A DNA stretch of 64,000 bases, from assembly GCF_000805335.1 (NCBI RefSeq), contig NZ_KN708638.1, forward strand, positions 4,007,652 to 4,071,651. Direction: 5' to 3'. The notes under the pieces are model-generated. The model had not been told where the DNA came from. It saw only the letters and a list, made by a program, of their open reading frames with translations, and did no database searches. A program made the position numbers and the translations under genes. This document shows, in pieces, positions 34,048 through 40,879 of the stretch (positions are counted from its first letter, which is position 1; each line of letters opens with the position of its first letter). This DNA is from Streptomyces sp. CT34. Lineage in GTDB: Bacteria; Actinomycetota; Actinomycetes; Streptomycetales; Streptomycetaceae.

Positions 34048-34389
34048 CTATGTGCTGCTCTTGTTGCCGCTGCCCGCCTGGGAGCCCGTGGCGCTGGAAC
34101 CGCTGTTGTTGGAACCGCTGTTGGACACCGGGCTGCCGGTGCTGCCGGGATTGCCGGTGGTGCTGACATTCTGCGCGTTCCTCACGTTCCCACTGTTCAC
34201 CGGGCCGTTGATACAGATCTTGCTGGTGCGGCCCTCGCAGCTGAATCCGGCGTCGAAACTGATGTAGGTGTCGCCGTCGGCGTCGCCCGGTCCGTCCCCC
34301 CAGGCCATGGCGGGTGACGCCGCGCTCCCGGCCAGCAGCAGGCCGACGACCCCTGCGAGCAGAATGTTGATGCGTGCCATTTTCTTCAC
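34048..34389 (-). CDS. Small secreted Asn/Gly/Ser-rich protein (NGPV family member 2)
   Basis: 113 residues from GTG 34389, with GCAGGA 7 bases upstream; ATG 34380 is an alternative. The signal peptide (ARINILLAGVVGLLLAGSAA) is followed by an acidic stretch with DADGDTYISFDAG, a Cys pair (FSCEGRTSKICINGPVNSGN), then an Asn/Ser/Gly-rich tail ending SGNKSST. The CINGPVNSGN block matches CVNGPVHSGN of the convergent gene at 33510. Probably exported and surface-associated. Confidence 0.75.
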   Translation of the reverse strand: MKKMARINILLAGVVGLLLAGSAASPAMAWGDGPGDADGDTYISFDAGFSCEGRTSKICINGPVNSGNVRNAQNVSTTGNPGSTGSPVSNSGSNNSGSSATGSQAGSGNKSST

Positions 34390-34577
34390 GGTGCGGTCCT
34401 GCCCCTCGCGGTTGGTAAACCCCTTGGTAAACCCCGCAGTCTTGCTACCGGCCGACCTCATGCCCGCCAAGCCTGGCCGGCGGCCGGTCTTCCGCGTTCA
34501 CCCTGTCCGACCACCGAATTCACCGTGACGGCCCTTTGAGCGCGCCGGCCGGGTCGCGGTGGCGCATGCCCGCCCGG

Positions 34578-34994
34578 TCAGAGACGCAGCCGCAGCGGCC
34601 GTCCTAGAAGGCCACGGTCCGCCGCGTCGCGGTCGCGGGTGAGGGACTGCGGGGCGCAGTTGGGCCAGGCGCCCAGGCCGCGGTCCTGGACGATGCGCTC
34701 GGCTACGGCGATCTGCTCCTCGCGGCTGGCCAGGTCGGCGCGCGGCGCGAACCGTTCGCCGCCGTAGGCCCGCCAGGTCGACCGGGAGATCTGCAGGCCG
34801 CCGTGGTAGCCGTTGCCGGTGTTGATGTGCCAGTCGCCGCTGCTCTCGCAGGCGGCGACCTTCTCCCAGTCGGTACCGGACGTGGGGGGCGGGTCCGCCG
34901 CTGCCGCGCTGCCGGCGGTGGCTAACAGGGCGAGCAGGGTCAGCAGGGCGGACGGGAGTGCGACGGCGGTGCGTACGGCGAGAGGCGACGGCAT
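34578..34994 (-). CDS. Rpf-like transglycosylase, secreted
   Basis: 138 residues. The signal peptide (AVALPSALLTLLALLATAGS) is followed by a compact resuscitation-promoting-factor domain: WEKVAACESSGDWHINTGNG with the catalytic Glu in ACES, YHGGLQISRSTWRAYGG, EQIAVAERIVQDRGLGAWPN and C. The two Cys likely form the conserved disulphide. Rpf domains cleave peptidoglycan during germination or growth. No LysM or other binding domain is attached, so this is the short form common in streptomycetes. Confidence 0.9.
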   Translation of the reverse strand: MPSPLAVRTAVALPSALLTLLALLATAGSAAAADPPPTSGTDWEKVAACESSGDWHINTGNGYHGGLQISRSTWRAYGGERFAPRADLASREEQIAVAERIVQDRGLGAWPNCAPQSLTRDRDAADRGLLGRPLRLRL

Positions 34995-35249
34995 GGCGGT
35001 ACTTCCTCCTGCGTGCTCCGGCGGCGTCGCGGCATCCTGCCGGCCACGACTTGGGGGCAGGCACCAGGTAACCCGTCAATATGCTTTTCGGCAGGATTGC
35101 GTAGGCCGGACGGAGGAATTTTCACCCGGGTGGGCCTCCTGTCGGGCGGGTTACGGCAATTCGGCCGCGGCGACGGAAGTCGCCCGCGGATCGGCCCGTT
35201 TCCCATTCCCCGGACCGCCGGGGTGGAAACGGGCGGTCTCCGCGGGAAT

Positions 35250-35966
35250 TTACCTGACGGAATAGGCGAACGCCGGGGTGACACAGTGCGGTTCCGGAGT
35301 GGCCACCGCGAACTCGTACGCCGGGCAGAAGGTGAAGTTGCGTACGCTGACCGGGATTTCGCTGCCGCACGGACCCGGGACGGTGACCGTTCCGGAATCG
35401 GCGGGGAAACCGGCTTCGATGCGCTCGGGGGCGAGGGAGAGGCCGCGGCCGACGGCCTGGAGGGCGGCGTCCTTGCGCACCCAGAAGCGGGTGATGAGGC
35501 GTTCGCGTTCCGCGGCCGGGCGGCCGGCGGCGGCGCGCGACTCCCGCGCGGTGAGGATCTCGTACGGGGTGTGCAGCGGGGAGGTCTCCTGGCGTACGCG
35601 GCGCACGGATTCGACGGAGAAGCCCATCTGGCGGGCGCCGTCGCCGCAGGCCACGACCAGCAGGCCGCGGGTGCCGTACAGCTCCCAGTGGCCGGCGGCG
35701 GTCATCGTGGCGCGGACCCGGGCGGGGAGCCGGGCGAGCAGCCAGCCGCGGGACGCGGCGTCGAGGGTGGCCCGGGTGTGGCCGTTGAGGGCCGGACAGC
35801 AGTCGGCGGTCAACTCGCTGCCGGACCCGGTGGGCGGGTCGGTTCCTTCGGGGTCGTCGCCCACGGGGACCACGAAGACGGGGACTTGATCGGGGACGTC
35901 CTGGCCGGGGAGTTCCTCGTCGACGAGTTCCTGGTCAAGATCGAGAAGAGCGGCGTTCGTTTCCAC
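35250..35966 (-). CDS. 4'-phosphopantetheinyl-transferase-like protein, altered metal motif
   Basis: 238 residues from GTG 35966, with GGAGG upstream at slightly long spacing. The C-terminal half contains TRFWVRKDAALQAVGRGLSL, the W-x-x-K-(E/D)-A signature of Sfp-type transferases. The usual G-x-D-x-E metal motif reads MGFSVESV, with Ser in place of Asp. Sfp enzymes load phosphopantetheine on carrier proteins; this change would weaken Mg2+ binding unless compensated. A carrier-protein gene lies 20 kb away in the same window. It is divergent from the 36223 kinase. Confidence 0.7.
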   Translation of the reverse strand: METNAALLDLDQELVDEELPGQDVPDQVPVFVVPVGDDPEGTDPPTGSGSELTADCCPALNGHTRATLDAASRGWLLARLPARVRATMTAAGHWELYGTRGLLVVACGDGARQMGFSVESVRRVRQETSPLHTPYEILTARESRAAAGRPAAERERLITRFWVRKDAALQAVGRGLSLAPERIEAGFPADSGTVTVPGPCGSEIPVSVRNFTFCPAYEFAVATPEPHCVTPAFAYSVR

Positions 35967-36222
35967 GTACTTTCCGTCCTCCACAGTTGAGCGGTGGCTC
36001 GGCCGCACCGGTGAGTGGCAGCCTGCAATCGGTGGGCGACTCCTGCTCCCCCTTTTTCGCCTACATCGATCGGTACAGTCAGCCCAAGGTTTGCATGCCC
36101 TCCGGAGCCTTCGACTCATCCCTCTTGCTGATGTCCGGCTACATACTTCGATGTACGGAGCAGCGATCCAATTCGGCAGCCAGGCCAAGGGAACGGGCCG
36201 TACGCGGAAGTAGTGTCCTGGT

Positions 36223-37506
36223 GTGTGGTTACGCCATTTCGCAAGCAAGCAACCGATCCGCGCACCCATACCGCTCCGTGATCTCAGAATGGCGGTGGGT
36301 TTCTTCGCCGGCTGCCTGATTCTGTACGTCCTGGGCGGGCCGCGGGTGATGGGGGGCGAGATTCCCGTATGGCAGGCCGTCCTCCCGGTGCTGGTGCTGT
36401 GCGCGGCGACCGCCTTCCGCAGTGTGCTGCCGGTGGTCGCGGTGCTCGTGGGCACCGTCACCGTCAGCCTCGAAGCGGCGGCCAGCGGCGGGCTGGGGCC
36501 GGTGCTGATCTACACCGATCTGCTGTACGCGGCGGCGCTGTACGGGGCGCCCTGGCTGTGCCGGGCGCTCCAGTTCGGCACCGTCGCGGCGACCATGGCC
36601 GCCACCGTCGTCTTCCTCTTCATCGGCGACCGGTCCGAGGGCGTGACCACCGGGCTGATCGTGGCGCTGCTGCTCATCTCCCCGGTGTGGACCGGGGTGT
36701 TGATACGGAACCACAAGGAGCAGGCGGACGCCGAGCGGCAGCGGGCGGCGCAGATCAACCGGCTGGCGGAGCTGGACCGCAAGACCGTACTGCAGACCGA
36801 ACGCACGCGAATGGCACGGGAGTTGCACGATCTGGTCGCCAACCACCTCAGCGCCATCGCCATCCACTCCAGCGCGGTGCTGTCCCTCCAGGAGGCCCGC
36901 AGCGGCCGGCCGGACCAAGGCGGCGGGGCGGAGCCCGGGGCGGACGAGGCGGATCCGGTGCTGCGGGCGCTGGCGGTGATCCGCGAGAACAGCGTGCAGG
37001 GGCTGGCCGAAATGCGGCGCATGGTGGTGCTGCTGCGCTCCGACCGGGCGGTGGACGACGACTGGGACCGGCCGCAGCTGAACGCGCTGGGTGCGCTGGT
37101 CGAACAGGCCCGGCCGGCCGCCGCGGCGGCCGAGCTGACGCTGCACACCGAATTCCCCGAGAGCTTCCCCGAGGTGTCGTCGGTGATCGAGGTGACCGCG
37201 TACCGCATCGTGCAGGAGGCGCTGACCAACTGCCTCAAGCACGCCGCGGCCGGGCGGGTGCGGATCCGCTGCGAGGCCGGGACCGAGCAGCTGACCATCT
37301 CCGTCGAGAGCCCGCTGGCCCGCCCGGACGTGCCCGCCCGGCAGCGGCGCCCCGGGGATCCGGCGACCGCCGGGGCGGGCGCCGGGCTCGCCGGGATGTC
37401 CGAGCGCGCCACGCTCGTCGGCGGCGTCTTCGACGCGGGCCCCGACCGGTCGGCCCCCGGGCGCTGGCGGGTCCGCGCGGTGCTGCCGCTGGGCCAGAAC
37501 TCCTGA
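36223..37506 (+). CDS. Sensor histidine kinase (HisKA_3 type)
   Basis: 427 residues if started at GTG 36223; ATG 36289 (MAVGFFAGCL) is possible. Membrane helices cover about residues 23-160. The phosphoacceptor helix is RTRMARELHDLVANHLSAIA with the His in ELHD. The N-box is VQEALTNCLKHAA, with GAGLAGMSERA near the end. The stretch between the H-box helices has an acidic insert (GGGAEPGADEADP). Its response regulator starts 272 bases later, after a 15-bp repeat array, which is unusual since most pairs overlap. Confidence 0.88.
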   Translation: MWLRHFASKQPIRAPIPLRDLRMAVGFFAGCLILYVLGGPRVMGGEIPVWQAVLPVLVLCAATAFRSVLPVVAVLVGTVTVSLEAAASGGLGPVLIYTDLLYAAALYGAPWLCRALQFGTVAATMAATVVFLFIGDRSEGVTTGLIVALLLISPVWTGVLIRNHKEQADAERQRAAQINRLAELDRKTVLQTERTRMARELHDLVANHLSAIAIHSSAVLSLQEARSGRPDQGGGAEPGADEADPVLRALAVIRENSVQGLAEMRRMVVLLRSDRAVDDDWDRPQLNALGALVEQARPAAAAAELTLHTEFPESFPEVSSVIEVTAYRIVQEALTNCLKHAAAGRVRIRCEAGTEQLTISVESPLARPDVPARQRRPGDPATAGAGAGLAGMSERATLVGGVFDAGPDRSAPGRWRVRAVLPLGQNS

Positions 37507-37656
37507 TGGGCGGGCGGGAGTCGGGCGGGCGGCGGGGGCCGCTGTATGCCGACGGGGGGCGGGGCTCGCGTCCTGGGCGGGGCCGGCGTCCTGGGCGGGC
37601 ATGTCCTGCGGGCATGTCCTGCGGGAGCGCGCCTGCGGGAGCGCGACCCGAAGCCC

Positions 37657-37746
37657 TGTGTGCCCGAGTCGTGTGTGCCCGAGTCGTGTGTATCCGAGCC
37701 CTGTGTGTCCGAGTCGCGTGTGCCCGAGCCCTGTGTGTCCGAGTTC
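37657..37746. repeat. 15-bp tandem repeat x6 between kinase and regulator
   Basis: Six units of TGTGTGCCCGAGTCG-type sequence (units 1 and 2 identical; the others differ at 2-3 positions) are followed by shorter CGAGTTC echoes to 37760. They lie 33 bases before the regulator start at 37779 and may be binding sites for it or a slippage spacer. Confidence 0.85.
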
Positions 37747-37778
37747 CGAGTTCCGAGTTTCCTGGACGGTGAGCAGAA

Positions 37779-38507
37779 GTGGAGTATGCGGTGGAGAAGC
37801 CGGTGGCGGAGCGTGCGGTGGCCCCTGAGGAGAGCCGCCCGGACATCCGGGTGCTGGTCGCCGACGACCAGGCGGCGGTGCGCTCCGGTCTGGTCCTCGT
37901 CCTCCAGACCGACCCGGGCATCACGGTCGTCGGAGAGGCCGGCGACGGTGAGGCGGCGGTGCGGATGGCCGCCGAACTGCGGCCCGACGTCGTGCTGATG
38001 GACGTGCAGATGCCGCTGCTCAACGGTGTCGCCGCCACCCGCAGGATCGTCGAGCGCGGGCTGGCGGAGGTCCTGGTGCTGACCACCTTCGACCTCAACG
38101 AGTACATCTTCGGGGCGCTGCGGGCCGGGGCCGGCGGCTTCATCCTCAAGAACGCGGAACCGGCCGTCCTGGTCGGCGCCGTACGGGAGGTGGCACACGG
38201 GGAGGGCTTCCTCACCCCGGCGATCGCCCGGCGGCTGATCTCCGAGTTCGCGCTCCAGGCGCCGTCGTCGGGGCCCTCGGTGCCGGACGGTGCCGCGCAG
38301 TCCCTGGACACCCTCACCAAGCGGGAGTTGGAGGTGCTGGCCTGCATCGGGCGGGGGCTGGCCAACAGCGCCATCGCCCAGACGCTGAATCTGGCCGAGG
38401 GCACCGTCAAGACGCATACCAGCCGGATCCTGTCCAAGCTGAATCTGCGCAGCCGGGTGCAGGCGGCGATCCTGGCGCAGCAGCACGGGATCACCCTGCG
38501 GGGGTGA
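37779..38507 (+). CDS. NarL/LuxR-family response regulator
   Basis: 242 residues from GTG 37779. After about 20 extra residues the receiver begins (VLVADDQAAVRSG). The phosphoacceptor Asp lies in VVLMDVQMPLLNG, the switch residues in TTFDLNEY, and the Lys in FILKNAEP. The HTH runs LTKRELEVLACIGRGLANSA to GTVKTHTSRILSKLNLRSR. It partners the kinase at 36223. It is the last plus-strand gene before the lanthipeptide operon region and ends 29 bases from the convergent FAD gene, so it is a candidate regulator of that cluster, unproven. Confidence 0.9.
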   Translation: MEYAVEKPVAERAVAPEESRPDIRVLVADDQAAVRSGLVLVLQTDPGITVVGEAGDGEAAVRMAAELRPDVVLMDVQMPLLNGVAATRRIVERGLAEVLVLTTFDLNEYIFGALRAGAGGFILKNAEPAVLVGAVREVAHGEGFLTPAIARRLISEFALQAPSSGPSVPDGAAQSLDTLTKRELEVLACIGRGLANSAIAQTLNLAEGTVKTHTSRILSKLNLRSRVQAAILAQQHGITLRG

Positions 38508-38536
38508 CGGCCGGGGCCCGGGGCCCGTCCGGCGGG

Positions 38537-40336
38537 TCAGGGCCGGACGCGCCCCAGCAGCCGCCGGGCGATGGCGTCGTTCTGGCGGAAGGCCACGGCG
38601 TTGGCCCGCGGGCGGGGGAACTGGGCCGGGCCGGCCACGATCCGGTCGCGGTGCACGGTGCCGTCCGCGGCGACCGGGTGCAGCTCCGCACCGGACAGCC
38701 GTGGCTGCCCGCCGCCCTCCCCGGCGGGGTCCGGTGCCAGCTCGCCGCGGGCCGCCAGGGCGCGCAGCAGCGGGTCGGCGACCCGGTCCACAGCGGCGGG
38801 CGCCAGCCGGGCGTCCAGGAGGACGGCCGCCTCGTGGACGGCGCCGGGGACGGCGGGGCTCAGCGCCCGGAAGCCGGCCGGCCCGGTCTCCACGCGCATG
38901 CCGGGGCCCACGAACGTCACCACGCCCGCCTCGGCCAGCGCCAGCAGTTGCCGGGCGCGCAGCGGCGGCGGGCCCGAGCTCAGGTATGTACCGAGGGCGA
39001 AGCGGCGCAGTGCGTCGGTGACCGAGGCGTCGTCCAGGTCGCCGGACCGCCAGAGCTCCTCGACGACCTCGCCGGTCCGGCGGAGGCCGTCCACCAGGGC
39101 GAGTTCGGGGCCGGCCGCAGGTCCCGTGCGGCGGCGCAGGGTCTCGGCCAGGTGGGCGCGCAGCTGCCGCTGGAGGTCGTCGCCGCCGGTGAAGCGGCGA
39201 CCGGCCAGCGGGTCGGCCAGCCGGTCGAGGTCGAGGCGGTCGGCGGGGTCGGGGACCGCCGCACGGGCCAGTTTGGCCAGCCGGCCGGCGTCGGTGCACA
39301 GCAGGGCGTACTGGGCGTCGAAGTCCTGCCAGGTCATGCGGGTGCGGTCGGGCGCGGCGGCGAACAGGGCGCGGTAGTGACGCCAGGCCAGTTCGGCCAG
39401 CACCAGCGGCCACACGTCGCGGCCGAAGGAGGCGCCGGGGCGGGCCAGCGCGGCGCGGCAGGCGCCGGGGGTGGCGAAGCGGAGGCCGCCGTCCGGCGCC
39501 GCGGGCGCGGTGGCCGACGGCTTCGGGGGCAGCGGTACGCCGCGCCGGGAGCCCGCGTACAGGCGGGGCTCGCGGCCGGACGGCAGATAGCGCAGCGAGC
39601 CGCCGGGCGGCCCGGAGAAGCGCCCGCCGCGGCCCTCCGTCAGCAGCGCCAGGCAGTCGATGAAGACCAGGCCGAGGCCCCGGACGACGACGGGCGCGCC
39701 GGCGGGTATGCGGTCCAGCGCCTCCGGGTCGGCGGGGCCGGGGCCGATCCGGGTCAGGCCGGGCGGGGCGGGGGCGGCGTGGGTATCCGGATGGCCCTGG
39801 GCGAGGACCACCCGGTCGGCGAGGACGGTCCGGCCGGAGTCGAGGACCACCCGCTGGCGCCCCGGGCGGCCGTACGGGGCGGTCCGCAGCAGGTCGACGG
39901 CGCGCGCCCGGTGGACGTGCAGCCGTACCGACGCGGGCCGCGCGCCGGTCACCTCGGCGAAGAACCGGCGCAGATAGCGGCCCTGGTCGCGGCGGGCGGC
40001 ATAGGCGCCGTCGTGCAGCGGGGCGTCGAGCCAGCCGGCGGTGGTGGGGCCGGGCCGCGGCGGTCCGGCGCAGGCGACGCTCTCGTCGGGGTACATGGTG
40101 ACCTGGTCGGCGGCGGAGTTCATCCACAGCAGTCCGGGCTGGTCGGTGCGCCAGGTGCGGCCGGCGCCCGGCGGGTACGGGTCGACGACGTGCAGGTCCA
40201 GCGGCCGGTCGCCGTACAGGGCGGGCACGTTGGCGAGGATGCGCTCGACGATCGAGGCGCCGCGCGGGCCGCAGCCGATGACGCAGAGGGAGAGCGGTGC
40301 GCCGGTGTTCCCGCCGTGGTGCGGGTCCTTGCCCAT
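38537..40336 (-). CDS. FAD/NAD(P)-binding protein (large)
   Basis: 599 residues from ATG 40336. The N-terminal dinucleotide motif is LCVIGCGPRGASIVERI (GxGxxG variant), followed by DLHVVDPYPPGAGRTW and MNSAADQVTMYPDES. A second nucleotide-binding region lies near VVVRGLGLVFIDCLALL, and QGHPDTH precedes it. This fits the FAD-NAD(P)-binding family PF13454, large flavoproteins of unclear activity that occur in several natural-product clusters. It follows the three lanthipeptide precursors on the same strand, after a strong hairpin at 40405-40440. A redox tailoring role on the peptide or its acyl chain is an inference. Confidence 0.8.
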   Translation of the reverse strand: MGKDPHHGGNTGAPLSLCVIGCGPRGASIVERILANVPALYGDRPLDLHVVDPYPPGAGRTWRTDQPGLLWMNSAADQVTMYPDESVACAGPPRPGPTTAGWLDAPLHDGAYAARRDQGRYLRRFFAEVTGARPASVRLHVHRARAVDLLRTAPYGRPGRQRVVLDSGRTVLADRVVLAQGHPDTHAAPAPPGLTRIGPGPADPEALDRIPAGAPVVVRGLGLVFIDCLALLTEGRGGRFSGPPGGSLRYLPSGREPRLYAGSRRGVPLPPKPSATAPAAPDGGLRFATPGACRAALARPGASFGRDVWPLVLAELAWRHYRALFAAAPDRTRMTWQDFDAQYALLCTDAGRLAKLARAAVPDPADRLDLDRLADPLAGRRFTGGDDLQRQLRAHLAETLRRRTGPAAGPELALVDGLRRTGEVVEELWRSGDLDDASVTDALRRFALGTYLSSGPPPLRARQLLALAEAGVVTFVGPGMRVETGPAGFRALSPAVPGAVHEAAVLLDARLAPAAVDRVADPLLRALAARGELAPDPAGEGGGQPRLSGAELHPVAADGTVHRDRIVAGPAQFPRPRANAVAFRQNDAIARRLLGRVRP

Positions 40337-40404
40337 CGCCGTCCTCCCCGTCGTGCCGTGCCTCTCGTGAACGCGCCCCGGGAGCCGCCCGGAAACCGCA
40401 GGAG

Positions 40405-40440
40405 CCCGGTGGTCCCGCACCGTGGCGCGGGACCACCGGG
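40405..40440. terminator. 14-bp hairpin after the lanA array
   Basis: The stem CCCGGTGGTCCCGC pairs perfectly with 40427-40440, with an 8-base loop. It is 8 bases past the stop of the last precursor and 69 bases before the FAD gene start on the same strand, so it may act as a partial terminator limiting FAD-gene transcription. Confidence 0.8.
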
Positions 40441-40447
40441 CGCCGTG

Positions 40448-40534
40448 TCAGCAGCCCGTGCTGACGGTGGAGCCGAGAGCCTGGGCCGCACGCTCGGCCG
40501 GCACCTCGATGCCCTGAAGGTCCATGATGGTCAT
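40448..40534 (-). CDS. lanA1: Class III lanthipeptide precursor, copy 1
   Basis: 28 residues from ATG 40534 with GGGAGG upstream. The leader MTIMDLQGIEVPAERAAQAL contains the class III-type I-x-D-L-Q motif; the core GSTVSTGC carries Ser-x2-Ser-x2-Cys, the spacing that LanKC enzymes turn into labionin. The C-terminal residue is Cys, as in lipolanthines. The protein is identical to copy 3 and differs from copy 2 only at residue 2. It lies in an operon behind lanKC. The symbol is a generic family name. Confidence 0.85.
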   Translation of the reverse strand: MTIMDLQGIEVPAERAAQALGSTVSTGC

Positions 40535-40582
40535 TTACGACACCTCCCTTCCGCGATGCGGTGGTGCTGTGTACGGTGAGGG

Positions 40583-40607
40583 GTCCGGTGCTCTGCGGGC
40601 ACCGGAC
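40583..40607. terminator. 9-bp hairpin after lanA copy 2
   Basis: GTCCGGTGC pairs with GCACCGGAC around a 7-base loop, 7 bases past the copy 2 stop. Each precursor is followed by such a hairpin. They may protect the mRNA ends and raise precursor yield, or attenuate transcription. Confidence 0.6.
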
Positions 40608-40613
40608 GGGGCG

Positions 40614-40700
40614 TCAGCAGCCGGTGCTGACGGTGGAGCCCAGCGCCTGGGCCGCACGCTCGGCCGGCACCTCGATGCCCTGAAGGTCCATGATCGACAT
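40614..40700 (-). CDS. lanA2: Class III lanthipeptide precursor, copy 2
   Basis: 28 residues from ATG 40700 with GGGAGG upstream. The sequence equals copies 1 and 3 except Ser for Thr at position 2, a leader change that should not alter the product. The core is GSTVSTGC. Silent third-base changes relative to the other copies (for example GCGCTG against GCTCTC for Ala-Leu) show the duplication is not brand-new and that the protein is held constant by selection or conversion. Confidence 0.85.
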   Translation of the reverse strand: MSIMDLQGIEVPAERAAQALGSTVSTGC

Positions 40701-40761
40701 ATCGGAAACCTCCCTTCGATGTGTCGCAGTGGTGGTTGGCCACGGTGGTGACGTGCCGTAT

Positions 40762-40784
40762 CAGGTACCGATGCGGGGTACCTG
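40762..40784. terminator. 8-bp hairpin after lanA copy 3
   Basis: CAGGTACC pairs with GGTACCTG around a 7-base loop, 9 bases past the copy 3 stop. It is weaker than the hairpins after copies 1 and 2, giving a graded series along the operon. Confidence 0.55.
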
Positions 40785-40792
40785 GCGGCGCG

Positions 40793-40879
40793 TCAGCAGC
40801 CGGTGCTGACGGTGGAGCCGAGAGCCTGAGCCGCACGCTCGGCCGGCACCTCGATGCCCTGAAGGTCCATGATGGTCAT
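40793..40879 (-). CDS. lanA3: Class III lanthipeptide precursor, copy 3
   Basis: 28 residues. ATG 40879 directly abuts the lanKC stop (TAAATG), and AAGGGAGGTG inside the lanKC end is its ribosome site, so synthesis is tightly coupled to the modifying enzyme. The protein is identical to copy 1. The leader has IMDLQGIE; the core GSTVSTGC has the labionin spacing with a terminal Cys. Confidence 0.86.
   Translation of the reverse strand: MTIMDLQGIEVPAERAAQALGSTVSTGC

Noticed and set aside
38537..40336. LanD-type cysteine decarboxylase for the lanthipeptide
   Set aside because: The protein is far too long and has a Rossmann FAD/NAD(P) pattern, not the small HFCD flavoprotein fold.
36510..40436. 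Long minus-strand open frame over the kinase/regulator and FAD gene
   Set aside because: Only the part in the 38537-40336 frame encodes a real protein, and that is in another frame; the rest is a shadow.
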